This document shows, one piece after another, positions 37,938 through 45,679 of a stretch of 45,679 nucleotides of DNA. Source of the stretch: SIG701 sp045544955 (lineage in GTDB: Bacteria; Bacillota; Clostridia; Oscillospirales; CAG-272); NCBI GenBank assembly GCA_045544955.1, contig JAZPZY010000017.1, forward strand, positions 1 to 45,679, written 5' to 3'. The first letter of the stretch is position 1, and each line of letters starts with the position of its first letter. The position numbers and the translations under genes are program-made. The notes below the pieces were generated by a model. It searched no databases, was not told the origin of the DNA, and saw only the letters and a program-made list of their open reading frames with translations.

Positions 37938-39329
37938 TTACAGCTCGCACGTTCCTACCGTTCTGGGGAAGGGCAGAACGTCGCGGATGTTGGAAACGCC
38001 GGTCAGGTACATAACGCAGCGCTCAAAGCCCAGACCGAAGCCGGCGTGACGGGCAGATCCGTATTTGCGGAGATCCAGATAGAAGTCGTACGCTTCTTTT
38101 TCCAGACCCAGCTCGTCCATGCGGGCGGCCAGCTTGTCGTAATCGTCCTCACGCTGGGAACCGCCGATGATCTCGCCGATGCCGGGAACCAGGCAGTCCA
38201 TGGCGGCAACCGTCTTGCCGTCCTCGTTCAGTTTCATGTAGAACGCCTTGATCTCCTTGGGATAATCCGTTACGAATACGGGACGCTTGAAGATCGTCTC
38301 AGTGAGGTAACGCTCGTGCTCCGTCTGCAGATCACAGCCCCAGTATACCTTGTAGTCGAACTCGTCGTTGTGCTCTTCCAGCAGTTTGACCGCTTCCGTA
38401 TAGGTTACGTGGCCGAAATCGCTTTCCATTACGTGATGCAGTCTGTCAAGGAGCTCCTTGTCCACGAACTGGTTGAAGAACGCCATTTCCTCCGGCGCGT
38501 TCTCCAGTACGTAGGAGATGATATACTTGATCATATCCTCTGCCAGTGCCATATCGTCCTTGAGATCAGCAAAAGCGATCTCCGGCTCGATCATCCAGAA
38601 CTCTGCCGCGTGACGGGTGGTGTTGGAGTTTTCCGCACGGAAGGTGGGACCGAAGGTGTAGATGTTCTTGAACGCCATGGCAAACGTCTCGCCGTTCAGC
38701 TGTCCGCTTACCGTAAGGCTGGTCTTCTTGCCGAAGAAATCCTGTGCGTAGTCCACAGCCCCGTCCTCGGTGGTGGGGATAGCGGCGGGATCCATGGTCG
38801 TTACCTGGAACATCTCGCCCGCACCCTCGCAGTCAGAGCCGGTGATCAGCGGCGTGTGTACGTATACGAATCCGCGCTCCTGGAAGAATTTATGGATAGC
38901 AAACGCCGCCAGAGAGCGTACGCGGAACACTGCCTGGAACAGATTGGTTCGGGGACGCAGATGGGTAACGGTGCGCAGGTACTCGATGGAGTGGCGCTTT
39001 TTCTGCATGGGATAATCCGGCGTGGAGGGACCTTCCACCACAACTTCCGTTGCCTGAATCTCAAAGGGCTGCTTTGCCTCCGGCGTCAGCACCAGCGTAC
39101 CGGTAACGATGACGGCCGCGCCTACGTTCAGCTTGGAGATAGCCGCGAAATTGGGCAGACTCTCGCTGTAAACGATCTGCAGCTGCTCAAAGAACGTGCC
39201 GTCGCTTACCACCAGAAAGCCGAATGCCTTGGAAGCCCGGTTGTTGCGCACCCAGGCACCTACGCGCACTTCTTTTCCCGCATAGGCGGCCGTGTTTTTG
39301 AATAATTCCTTTACGTTAATCAGATCCAT
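37938..39329 (-). CDS. asnS: Asparagine--tRNA ligase
   Basis: This 463-residue class IIb synthetase charges tRNA-Asn. It has an N-terminal OB-fold anticodon-binding domain (VRVGAWVRNNRASKAFGFLVVSDG) and the class II core: motif 2 TFGPTFRAENSNTTRHAAEFWMIEPE (positions about 225-250, given in part) and motif 3 GFGLGFERCVMYLTG. Length and order are typical. Start: the ATG at 39329 follows TGAGGT at 5 nt. A bacterial AsnRS beside no gatCAB suggests direct charging. Confidence 0.96.
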   Translation of the reverse strand: MDLINVKELFKNTAAYAGKEVRVGAWVRNNRASKAFGFLVVSDGTFFEQLQIVYSESLPNFAAISKLNVGAAVIVTGTLVLTPEAKQPFEIQATEVVVEGPSTPDYPMQKKRHSIEYLRTVTHLRPRTNLFQAVFRVRSLAAFAIHKFFQERGFVYVHTPLITGSDCEGAGEMFQVTTMDPAAIPTTEDGAVDYAQDFFGKKTSLTVSGQLNGETFAMAFKNIYTFGPTFRAENSNTTRHAAEFWMIEPEIAFADLKDDMALAEDMIKYIISYVLENAPEEMAFFNQFVDKELLDRLHHVMESDFGHVTYTEAVKLLEEHNDEFDYKVYWGCDLQTEHERYLTETIFKRPVFVTDYPKEIKAFYMKLNEDGKTVAAMDCLVPGIGEIIGGSQREDDYDKLAARMDELGLEKEAYDFYLDLRKYGSARHAGFGLGFERCVMYLTGVSNIRDVLPFPRTVGTCEL

Positions 39330-39377
39330 ACGAGACCTCACATGGTGAATTTATAATGATGCTTGTCTATAAAAGTT

Positions 39378-39406
39378 ATTATAACACGCCTACGCAAAAA
39401 ATGCAA
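39378..39406 (-). promoter_or_regulatory. Promoter of asnS
   Basis: On the minus strand, TTGCAT (39406-39401), a 17-bp spacer and TATAAT (39383-39378). A leader of about 40 nt follows; no T-box leader is seen. Confidence 0.8.
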
Positions 39407-39460
39407 CGGAATTTTGCCTTATTTTCATAAAACCGGGAGAATTTCTCGTCAATTCTTTCG

Positions 39461-39988
39461 TTATACCCCCATTTTTCGAAACGGGAACGCGGACAGAAAG
39501 CGGGCAGGGGGCGCGTCCGGCTGTACGCGTACCCCTTTCAGACGAAGCGCCTCCGCTTTCAGGACGATCAGCTCCGGCGGTACGGACAACTCCTCCGCCA
39601 AGGCTTCCGTGGACGTGCCGTACCGGAGAGACGGCAGAATCTCTTCGTCCGACAGCAGAAATTCCGCACAAAACAGGTTTGCCTCCTGCTCCAGCCGGCC
39701 AGCACCGCCGAAGATCACCGATTCCTTAAAAAATCCGCTGGCCGCTACCGCCCGATGAAGAAAGTGATGCCCCAGCTCGTGTGCACAGATCACCCGGGAC
39801 AGCGTCGGTGCAAGCCCTGTTTTCAGTGCAATGAACGGCTGAGCGGCCACCACGCCGTACATCCCCGGCAGCCGGTGAAAGGGATAAAAGGAGACCCCGA
39901 TCCCCTCCGCCTCGGCGGCGGTAAACGGATCTCTGCCGTGCTTTTTCGCTATTGCTTCCGCAAGCGTCAGAATATCGCTTTTTTTCAT
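39461..39988 (-). CDS. ImmA/IrrE-type metallopeptidase
   Basis: This 175-residue protein has the zinc-peptidase motif HELGHH (His70, Glu71, His74) and the downstream Glu-rich third-ligand helix RLEQEANLFCAEFLL. ImmA-type peptidases cleave XRE or CI repressors of mobile elements, and IrrE/PprI does so after DNA damage. Usually an XRE partner is adjacent, but none is here. Start: ATG at 39988 after AAGGGGTGG at 6 nt; the 71-codon upstream extension overlaps the opposite gene's promoter. An extended -10 (TGCTATACT, minus strand near 40023) lies upstream. Confidence 0.85.
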   Translation of the reverse strand: MKKSDILTLAEAIAKKHGRDPFTAAEAEGIGVSFYPFHRLPGMYGVVAAQPFIALKTGLAPTLSRVICAHELGHHFLHRAVAASGFFKESVIFGGAGRLEQEANLFCAEFLLSDEEILPSLRYGTSTEALAEELSVPPELIVLKAEALRLKGVRVQPDAPPARFLSAFPFRKMGV

Positions 39989-40110
39989 TGAAAACCACCC
40001 CTTTCTTTCTGTTGTAAGTACAGTATAGCATATCGTGTGTCCCATAACCCGGACGGAACTTCCGACGGAAAAACATCCTTGGAAAAAGGGGTTTTTGGGC
40101 AGGATTCCTA

Positions 40111-40139
40111 TTGACAATCCTTGTCGGTTGTGGTAAGAT
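40111..40139 (+). promoter_or_regulatory. Promoter of the GH127-MFS operon
   Basis: TTGACA (40111-40116), a 17-bp spacer and TAAGAT (40134-40139). Spacer ends ATCC and GTTGTGG match the promoter at 19136. Confidence 0.8.
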
Positions 40140-40199
40140 GCTGTTTGGTGAAATTTGCCTGTTTTTTGCGGATAATTATCATAGCGGAGGATTTTTTCC

Positions 40200-42074
40200 A
40201 TGAACCCGAAACTGCACGCTTATTATGCGATGAATCACCAGTATGCCCCCCGCCTTTCTTCCGACGTGTATTTCAGCACCACGGACGTAAAGGGCGACTA
40301 TTCCGGTATTGCCGACGAAATGGCACGCTTTATTGAGCGGATCCAGTTGAAGGATCGCTCCCTGTGGACGATCTTTGCCCATCAGTTTGCCGTGGCTCCC
40401 GATGAGGTGGATAACGGCTGGCGAGGTGAATACTGGGGTAAGATGATGCGCGGTGCGTGCATGACCTATCAGTACACGAGAGATCCGGATCTGTACGACC
40501 TGCTCACGGAAACGGTGCTTACCTTGATGGGAAATCAGGACGAGGAAGGCCGGATCACCACCTACCCGAAGCACCACGAGTTTGACGGCTGGGATCTCTG
40601 GGGCAGAAAATACGTGCTTCTCGGCCTTCTCCATTTCCACGAGATCTGCGAGGACGAGGCACTGCGGGACAGAATCCTCACCGTTTGCCTGGACCATGCG
40701 GAGTATATCATCCGTCATATCGGCCCCGGCGTGGGACAAAAGAATATCACCGATGCTTCCCGTCACTGGGGCGGCATCAACTCCTCCTCTATCCTGGAGC
40801 CTATGATGCGTCTGTATAACGCCACCGGCCGTTCCTCTCTGTTTGATTTTGCCACGTACATCATCGAAAACGGCGGATCGAAGAACGGCAATATTTTTGA
40901 GGCTGCCGTGGAGGGAAAACTGTATCCGTACCAGTACGTGGAGGTAAAGGCGTACGAGCTTATGTCCTGCTTTGAGGGACTGATCGAGTATTACCGCGTC
41001 ACCGGCGAGGAAAAGTGGCTCACCGCCGTCCGGAACTTTACCCGGATGCTCATGGAGAGCGACGTTACCATCATCGGCTGTTCCGGCTGTACCCACGAAC
41101 TTCTTGACCACTCTGCGGAGAGACAGACCTTTACCAAATATCCGGGCGTGGTGCAGGAGACCTGCGTAACCGTTACCTTTATGAAGCTGTGCTATCAGAT
41201 GTTTTGCCTCACCGGCGATCCCGTGTATACGGACGCCATCGAGCGTTCTGCCTTCAACGCCCTGTACGGTGCGGTGAATACGGAAGGACGCACGGAGAAC
41301 ATGGGCCTGCCCTTTGACTCTTACAGCCCCCTTCTTTTGAATAACCGCGGCCGTAAGGTGGGCGGAATCAAGCGTATGGAGAACGATACCGCGTACTACG
41401 GATGCTGTGCCTGCATCGGTGCCGCCGGTACCGCCATGCTGCCTACGATCAACGTGATGCTGTCCCGCGCCGGATTCCTTGCGAATTTCTACCTCCCAGG
41501 CAAAACGGAGATTCCCACGCCGGCCGGTCAGACCTGCGTTCTGTCCACCGATACGAAGTACCCGGTGGAGGGAACGATCAAAATGAAGCTTTCCCTGCTG
41601 GCACCGGAAGCCTTTACCGTGTCTCTCCGGATTCCTGCCTTTGCGGAAAACCCTGCCGTCCTCGTAAACGGTGCGGCGGTATCCGACGTGACTGCCGGCG
41701 AATACCTCCATCTCTCCCGTACGTGGCAGAGTGAGGATACGGTAGAGCTTACCTTCGGTATGCCTGCCCGGATCCATTACGGTGCCCATATCGAGGAAGA
41801 TCCCATGAGTGAGCATCATACCGCCATCACCGTAGGTCCCCTGGTGCTGGCACGGGATGCCCGTATCAGTGAAGTGGGTACGCCTGTGGTTCTGAAAAAG
41901 GACGAAAACGGCAACGCCATCCTTACCCCGGCTGAACTGCCCGAGTTCCCCGCCCAGTGTGCCTATGACGCCCAGTGTGCCGACGGCACCTCCATCCGTC
42001 TCATTGATTACGCCTCCGCCGGAAAGACCTGGAACAACGAATCCCGTATGGAGTGCTGGATGCCCGATTGCTGA
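40200..42074 (+). CDS. GH127-family beta-L-arabinofuranosidase-like enzyme
   Basis: This 624-residue (alpha/alpha)6-barrel enzyme carries the GH127 zinc-thiolate site: Glu320 and Cys322 (VQETC) and Cys402-Cys403 (YGCCACIG). These correspond by pattern to Glu338, Cys340, Cys417 and Cys418 of bifidobacterial HypBA1, where a cysteine is the nucleophile. C-terminal beta-sandwich domains (VSLRIPAFAENPAVLVNG) follow. It lacks a signal peptide, so it would cleave imported arabinosides. GH146 and related groups share the site, so the linkage is not certain. Start: ATG after GGAGG at 9 nt. It forms an operon with the MFS gene downstream (48-base gap). Confidence 0.9.
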   Translation: MNPKLHAYYAMNHQYAPRLSSDVYFSTTDVKGDYSGIADEMARFIERIQLKDRSLWTIFAHQFAVAPDEVDNGWRGEYWGKMMRGACMTYQYTRDPDLYDLLTETVLTLMGNQDEEGRITTYPKHHEFDGWDLWGRKYVLLGLLHFHEICEDEALRDRILTVCLDHAEYIIRHIGPGVGQKNITDASRHWGGINSSSILEPMMRLYNATGRSSLFDFATYIIENGGSKNGNIFEAAVEGKLYPYQYVEVKAYELMSCFEGLIEYYRVTGEEKWLTAVRNFTRMLMESDVTIIGCSGCTHELLDHSAERQTFTKYPGVVQETCVTVTFMKLCYQMFCLTGDPVYTDAIERSAFNALYGAVNTEGRTENMGLPFDSYSPLLLNNRGRKVGGIKRMENDTAYYGCCACIGAAGTAMLPTINVMLSRAGFLANFYLPGKTEIPTPAGQTCVLSTDTKYPVEGTIKMKLSLLAPEAFTVSLRIPAFAENPAVLVNGAAVSDVTAGEYLHLSRTWQSEDTVELTFGMPARIHYGAHIEEDPMSEHHTAITVGPLVLARDARISEVGTPVVLKKDENGNAILTPAELPEFPAQCAYDAQCADGTSIRLIDYASAGKTWNNESRMECWMPDC

Positions 42075-42122
42075 TTGCTGTTCCTGTACCGTTAATTACA
42101 AGAAAGTGAGCCTCATTCTATT

Positions 42123-43337
42123 ATGAACAAATTCCACCGCCGATTGATCTTTGCCTGTGCTGCGGTCTACGTTGCTGCGTACATTGGCAGGCTTTCCTAT
42201 ATGGCTTCCATGGTGGGTATCCTCAGTGCCACCGGCGTTACCAAAGCGGAAGCGGGAACGGTTTCTACCTTTTTCTACTTTACGTACGGCTGCGGCCAGC
42301 TGATCAACGCCTTTTTGTGCCAGCGGTATAAGCCTCGCCCGGTGATTGCCGGCGTGTTGGGCGTTTCCGCATTGTCCAACCTTCTGATCCTCTTCTGCCA
42401 TGACGTGACCGTTATGAAGTACATATGGCTCGTAAACGGTGCGGCACAGTCCATGCTGTGGTGTACGCTGATTGAACTGCTCTCCCGACGGATCCCCAGA
42501 GATCATCTGACCAAGGCAACCATTGCCATGAGTGCCACCGTGTCCATCGGTACCATATCCGCCTACGGCATATCTGCCCTTTGTACCGGATTCGGACAGG
42601 TGTTTCTCACCTTCGGCATTGCCGGCGGCATCCTTCTTCTCGTGATTCCCGTCTGGCTGTTCTGTACCGCACCCCTTTCCTCTATGCCTGTGGTTACTGT
42701 GGGTGACAACGGTACGGCGGAGAAATCTCCGTCCTTCATCAAAGTGTTCGCCGCTATGGGTGCTCTGATCTTGCTCACCGGCGTGGTTGCCATCGGAAAC
42801 GGCTTCCTCAAGGATACCATGACTACCTGGGTGCCTACCCTTTTGTACGGTGCGTTCGGCGTGCCGGAAGAGTATTCCATTATTATCACGCTGATTCTGC
42901 CGCTTTTGTCTCTCTGCGGTGCCACCATCGTAGTTACCGTCCGCCGCTTTATCCGATCCTATAACCAGATCATGGGACTTTTGTTCTTCGGTGCGGCACT
43001 GGGTTTCTGCGGCGTGCTCCTATCCTATCATTTTCATAGTATTATCCCGGTGATCGTCTGCTTTGCGGTCAACGCCTGCCTTATGTCTGCGGTGAATAAT
43101 ATCGTAACGTTCATGATTCCCATGGATCAGCCGCACAGTGCCGGTATGTTCGCCGGTATTATGGATGCGTTCTGCTACGTGGGCAGTACGCTCAGCGGTA
43201 TCGTTCCCGGTGCCGTGATCGATGCGGGCGGATTTGGCACACTCCTTATCATCCTGCCCTGTGCGGCACTCTTCTTCTCCGGATTTGCCTTCGTCAGCGG
43301 CATGCGTCGTGGGGCAAAGCGGAAAAAACATTCGTAA
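42123..43337 (+). CDS. MFS transporter, sugar-phosphate or saccharide antiporter-like
   Basis: This 404-residue protein has about 12 membrane segments and an organophosphate/anion-type MFS look (RLSYMASMVGILSATGVTKAEAGTVSTFFYFTYGCGQ at the N-terminus, here only part cited). The FCQRYKPRP loop after segment 2 is MFS-like. As the second gene behind GH127 it is the probable importer of that enzyme's substrate. The ribosome site (AAGTGAG) is weak and distant, so expression may be low or coupled. Substrate is inferred from context alone. Confidence 0.85.
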   Translation: MNKFHRRLIFACAAVYVAAYIGRLSYMASMVGILSATGVTKAEAGTVSTFFYFTYGCGQLINAFLCQRYKPRPVIAGVLGVSALSNLLILFCHDVTVMKYIWLVNGAAQSMLWCTLIELLSRRIPRDHLTKATIAMSATVSIGTISAYGISALCTGFGQVFLTFGIAGGILLLVIPVWLFCTAPLSSMPVVTVGDNGTAEKSPSFIKVFAAMGALILLTGVVAIGNGFLKDTMTTWVPTLLYGAFGVPEEYSIIITLILPLLSLCGATIVVTVRRFIRSYNQIMGLLFFGAALGFCGVLLSYHFHSIIPVIVCFAVNACLMSAVNNIVTFMIPMDQPHSAGMFAGIMDAFCYVGSTLSGIVPGAVIDAGGFGTLLIILPCAALFFSGFAFVSGMRRGAKRKKHS

Positions 43338-43354
43338 AGAAACAAAAAATACTC

Positions 43355-43383
43355 TTGCAATCCGCGTTTCTCTGTGCTATAAT
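43355..43383 (+). promoter_or_regulatory. Promoter of tRNA-Val
   Basis: TTGCAA (43355-43360), a 17-bp spacer and TATAAT (43378-43383) with TGC extension. The -35 is followed by TCC, as at 18400. Confidence 0.85.
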
Positions 43384-43414
43384 ATAGATGCATTTGAGAA
43401 ATGCGGATCTGCCC

Positions 43415-43491
43415 GGAGGCGTAGCTCAGTTGGTCAGAGCGCACGGTTCACATCCGTGAGGTCATGGGTTCGAGCCCCCTCGTCTCCACCA
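43415..43491 (+). tRNA. tRNA-Val (anticodon CAC)
   Basis: The 77-nt cloverleaf includes an encoded CCA. The acceptor stem is GGAGGCG with CGTCTCC (one G-T). The anticodon stem CACGG/CCGTG holds loop TTCACAT, giving anticodon CAC, which reads GUG valine codons. The T-stem ATGGG/CCCCT has one mismatch at its second pair. Several translated frames across it on both strands are well-known tRNA artefacts. Confidence 0.93.
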
Positions 43492-43531
43492 GAAAACAAA
43501 AAAGAGTCCTTTTGGACTCTTTTTTGTTTTC
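43492..43531 (+). terminator. Terminator of tRNA-Val
   Basis: An 18-bp perfect stem, 43492-43509 with 43514-43531, has loop TTTT and an internal T6 tract, starting one base after the CCA end. Confidence 0.9.
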
Positions 43532-43712
43532 TCTGACGAAGCGAATGGCGATGAACCCCTCCTCCGCGAAGCGGAGGATAGGGTTTGCGCGAAGCAAATG
43601 GGCAAAATAGAAAATCGATGCGCGCAAACCGGGGTTCAGAGCCCCCGGCGAGTTGGGCTCGAAAGCCCGGCTTCTTCGTTTTCCCTGTTTTGGGGGAAAT
43701 TCCTGCTCCATA
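43532..43712. other. Intergenic region with small hairpins
   Basis: No gene is seen between the tRNA terminator and the PiT promoter. Short GAA-loop hairpins occur, such as CCTCCGC-GAA-GCGGAGG (about 43560-43577) and GGGCT-CGAA-AGCCC (about 43656-43669). Their look recalls the hairpin array at 527-690, without the GTGAAGT spacers. Confidence 0.55.
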
Positions 43713-43741
43713 TTGCAAAAAAACAAAAAATATGCTATAAT
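43713..43741 (+). promoter_or_regulatory. Promoter of the phosphate transporter operon
   Basis: TTGCAA (43713-43718), a 17-bp spacer and TATAAT (43736-43741) with TGC extension; the start codon is 48 bases downstream. Confidence 0.85.
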
Positions 43742-43789
43742 ATGCCCGTATGTGTGTATTTGAAAGTGAAACTCGAAAGAAGGGAATCT

Positions 43790-44839
43790 ATGGATATTCT
43801 GGTTTTTGCGGAGCAAATGACAGCTAACCCGCTGCTGTTTATCGCCGTGGTGCTAACCCTTGGCGTTATCCTGGTCAACGGTTGGACGGATGCTCCCAAC
43901 GCGATCGCCACTTGCGTGGTAACGCGGTGTATGCCGCCGAAAGCCGCCATTCTGATGGCCGCCGTGTTCAATTTTCTCGGCGTGTTCATGATGACGCTGC
44001 TCAATGCCGCCGTGGCTGAAACCATTACGAAAATGGTGGATTTCGGCAGCGATCCGGATAAAGCCATCATCGCTTTGAGTGCGGCACTGTTTGCCATCGT
44101 GCTTTGGGCAACGCTTGCCTGGGTGTTCGGTATTCCTACCAGCGAAAGCCACGCTCTGATTGCCGGCCTCACCGGTAGTGCCATTGCCATTCACAACAGT
44201 CTGGAGGGTGTCAACGGCAGCGAGTGGATCAAGGTTATCTACGGTATCGGTATTTCCGTCGTTCTGGGCTTCGGTCTCGGCTGGATCGTTTGTAAGATCG
44301 TGACGATCCTGTTAAGTAAGGCGAACCGCCCCAAGACCGAACCGTTTTTCCGCGGTGCACAGATCGTGGGTGCAGCGTCGATGGCGTTCATGCACGGTGC
44401 ACAGGATGGGCAGAAGTTCATGGGCGTTATCCTTCTTTGCGTATATATGTCACAGGGGCAGGCCCTTCCTTCCGATATCCATATTCCGATCTGGCTTATG
44501 ATCGTCTGCTCTGCCGTGATGGCGGCAGGTACCGCCATGGGCGGCAAGAAGATCATCAAATCTGTTGGCATGGATATGGTGAAGCTGGAAAAGTATCAGG
44601 GATTCTCCGCCGATATTGCGGCAGCGATCTCCCTTCTCTTCTGCTCCGTGTTCAGCCTGCCGGTTTCCACGACCCACGCCAAGACCACGTCTATCATGGG
44701 CGTTGGCGCTGTGAAGCGGGTGTCAGCCATCAATTTCGGCGTGGTTAAGGAAATGGTGCTGACCTGGGTGCTTACGTTCCCCGGATGCGGTCTGGTTGGA
44801 TTCCTTATGACAAAACTGTTTATGATGCTATTTACTTAA
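43790..44839 (+). CDS. pit: PiT-family inorganic phosphate transporter
   Basis: This 349-residue protein carries the duplicated PiT signature: GWTDAPNAIATCVVTRCM near residue 31 and its C-terminal copy around LPVSTTHAKTTSIMGVGAVKR. PTSESHALIAGLTGSAIA and FMHGAQDGQKFMGV complete the family blocks. About ten membrane segments import phosphate with a cation. Start: the ATG at 43790 follows AGAAGGGAA; the longer frame upstream runs through the tRNA-flank hairpins. It is followed after 19 bases by its DUF47 partner. Confidence 0.93.
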   Translation: MDILVFAEQMTANPLLFIAVVLTLGVILVNGWTDAPNAIATCVVTRCMPPKAAILMAAVFNFLGVFMMTLLNAAVAETITKMVDFGSDPDKAIIALSAALFAIVLWATLAWVFGIPTSESHALIAGLTGSAIAIHNSLEGVNGSEWIKVIYGIGISVVLGFGLGWIVCKIVTILLSKANRPKTEPFFRGAQIVGAASMAFMHGAQDGQKFMGVILLCVYMSQGQALPSDIHIPIWLMIVCSAVMAAGTAMGGKKIIKSVGMDMVKLEKYQGFSADIAAAISLLFCSVFSLPVSTTHAKTTSIMGVGAVKRVSAINFGVVKEMVLTWVLTFPGCGLVGFLMTKLFMMLFT

Positions 44840-44858
44840 TGGAAAGGGTGTAATACAA

Positions 44859-45479
44859 ATGGCTAAGGGCGATAAGTTTTATTTCGAAAATTTCGTTGAG
44901 TGTGCAGATCTTGCAAAGAAAGCGGCGGCATTTTTTGTAAGCTGCCTTGAGAATTACGATCCGGAAAAGATCGTGACCATGCTGGTGGATATGCACGGCT
45001 ATGAGCACAGTGCCGACATCAAGAAGCATGAAATGAATGCAACCCTGGCAAAAGCGTTCGTCACGCCGGTGGAGCGGGAAGATCTGGATATGCTGAGCCA
45101 GCAGATGGATAACGTGCTTGACCTTTTGGAAGAGGCCATGCAGGATCTGTATATCTACAATATCCGCACGATCGAGCCGGCCGCCATCGAGTACGCAAGA
45201 AATCTGGAAAAAGGCTGCGGTCTGCTGTATGAGATCATGAGTGAGTTTGAAAACTTCAAGAAATCGAAGAAAATCCACGATCTCATTATTGCCTGCAACG
45301 ACGTGGAGGAGGAGTGCGACAAGCTTTACCTTACCACGATGCACAATCTCACGGAGAAATCGGATAACGTGTTGACCACGCTGTGCTGGTACAAGATCTT
45401 CGATTGCCTGGAAGAATGTGCCGACGCCTGTGAGCACGTCAGCGAATGTGTCGGATCGATCATTATGAAAAACACCTGA
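44859..45479 (+). CDS. DUF47 / PhoU-like phosphate transport regulator
   Basis: This 206-residue all-helical protein belongs to the DUF47 (PhoU_div) family, which pairs with PiT transporters and probably tunes phosphate uptake. The E/DxxxD metal-binding patterns expected for PhoU-like helices are visible (for example YEHSADIKKHE and DDVEEECD-like segments, here NDVEEECDKL). It is co-transcribed with pit. GGAAAGGGTG lies upstream of the ATG. Cytosolic, with no membrane segment. Confidence 0.92.
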   Translation: MAKGDKFYFENFVECADLAKKAAAFFVSCLENYDPEKIVTMLVDMHGYEHSADIKKHEMNATLAKAFVTPVEREDLDMLSQQMDNVLDLLEEAMQDLYIYNIRTIEPAAIEYARNLEKGCGLLYEIMSEFENFKKSKKIHDLIIACNDVEEECDKLYLTTMHNLTEKSDNVLTTLCWYKIFDCLEECADACEHVSECVGSIIMKNT

Positions 45480-45489
45480 TAAGAATACG

Positions 45490-45529
45490 AAAACAGCACG
45501 CGACGCCCGTCGCGTGCTGTTTTCTTTTT
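45490..45529. terminator. Terminator after the phosphate operon
   Basis: A 16-bp stem (45490-45505 with 45508-45523) rich in GCACGCGACG is followed by CTTTTTC. It lies between convergent genes. Confidence 0.85.
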
Positions 45530-45539
45530 CAGAAATTCC

Positions 45540-45679
45540 TCAATCTTCCAGCCAGGGCTCCTCGTAGGGGAAGAATCCCTCAAAGGGAATCTCACCGAAC
45601 AAGGCCTTTACCACGGCAATCTGCGATTCCGGCGTTGCACCGAATGCATGAATATACGTGGGGAAGTTGTTGCAGTAAT
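45540..45679 (-). CDS. C-terminus of a GH3-family glycosidase (partial)
   Basis: The last 45 codons of a minus-strand gene enter from the right edge: NNFPTYIHAFGATPESQIAV, then VVKALFGEIPFEGFFP and a TGA at 45542-45540. The pattern of a Tyr-Ile-x-Ala-(F/Y)-x-x-T-P-x-S-Q stretch followed by ALFGEIPF is typical of the C-terminal domain of GH3 beta-N-acetylhexosaminidases and beta-glucosidases. The catalytic part lies outside the window, so the substrate cannot be judged. Confidence 0.7.
   Translation of the reverse strand, partial: YCNNFPTYIHAFGATPESQIAVVKALFGEIPFEGFFPYEEPWLED

Noticed and set aside
37878..39305. 475-codon plus-strand frame opposite asnS
   Set aside because: Antisense to an unmistakable synthetase and begins inside a terminator hairpin.
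40179..41819. 546-codon minus-strand frame opposite GH127
   Set aside because: Antisense shadow of a gene with a complete catalytic motif set; low-complexity His/Gly composition and no promoter.
43222..43816. Three overlapping frames across tRNA-Val (containing SSVGQSARF, GARTHDL and GLEPMTSRM words)
   Set aside because: These are classic translations of a tRNA and its flanks on either strand. They lack ribosome sites and overlap a clear cloverleaf, promoter and terminator.

Overview
The window looks like chromosomal DNA of an anaerobic, spore-lineage Clostridia bacterium, most likely an uncultured gut Oscillospiraceae or related order. Supporting signs are an oxygen-sensitive glycyl radical enzyme with its activase, a SleB-type cortex hydrolase, RNase M5, a DUF1934 protein, the secG-rnr pair, purine-rich Shine-Dalgarno sites, GTG and TTG starts, and sigma-A promoters with a nearly invariant 17-bp spacer. 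No rRNA, CRISPR array, transposase or integrase is visible. There is one tRNA gene (Val, anticodon CAC).

Bases 1-9200 are an AT-richer accessory region dense in repeats and hairpins. It carries an AraC regulator divergent from a glycyl radical enzyme/activase operon, a 704-residue protein with three complete metallo-hydrolase-like domains (metallophosphoesterase, xylose-isomerase-type TIM barrel, PHP), an S51 peptidase flanked by 46-bp inverted repeats and a MITE-like palindrome, and an XRE regulator with a Cys/Gly-rich beta-helix-like tail.

Bases 9200-16450 are GC-richer. They hold an SDR dehydrogenase, nagB, a membrane protein, an orphan Card1-like CARF/PD-(D/E)XK protein (DUF1887 type) with no CRISPR locus nearby, a beta-propeller glycosidase-like protein and an MFS transporter. 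At 16450-19060 a five-gene phage tail-fibre-like cassette is transcribed divergently from a CI/LexA-like repressor, with operator-like repeats between them and no other phage genes.

Bases 19180-25450 are a six-gene operon: an (alpha/alpha)6 glycosidase, an alpha/beta hydrolase, an AEC transporter, a pyridoxamine kinase, an HD hydrolase and a beta-lactamase-fold hydrolase. The next part, to about 39.3 kb, is mostly housekeeping: secG-rnr, an M23-like protein with a changed metal ligand, a candidate 160-nt structured RNA before a small membrane protein, a YgiQ-type radical SAM protein, the DUF1934-holA-rnmV-gtrA operon, a SleB-type hydrolase, an XRE repressor with palindromic operators controlling a ComEC-like metallo-beta-lactamase lipoprotein, and asnS. 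The window closes with an orphan ImmA-type peptidase, a GH127 arabinofuranosidase with an MFS transporter, tRNA-Val, a PiT phosphate transporter with its DUF47 partner, and the C-terminus of a GH3 enzyme.

The overall theme is carbohydrate scavenging by an anaerobe. The most unusual items are the triple-domain metallo-hydrolase, the orphan Card1-like protein, the structured RNA and the repressor-controlled tail-fibre cassette.
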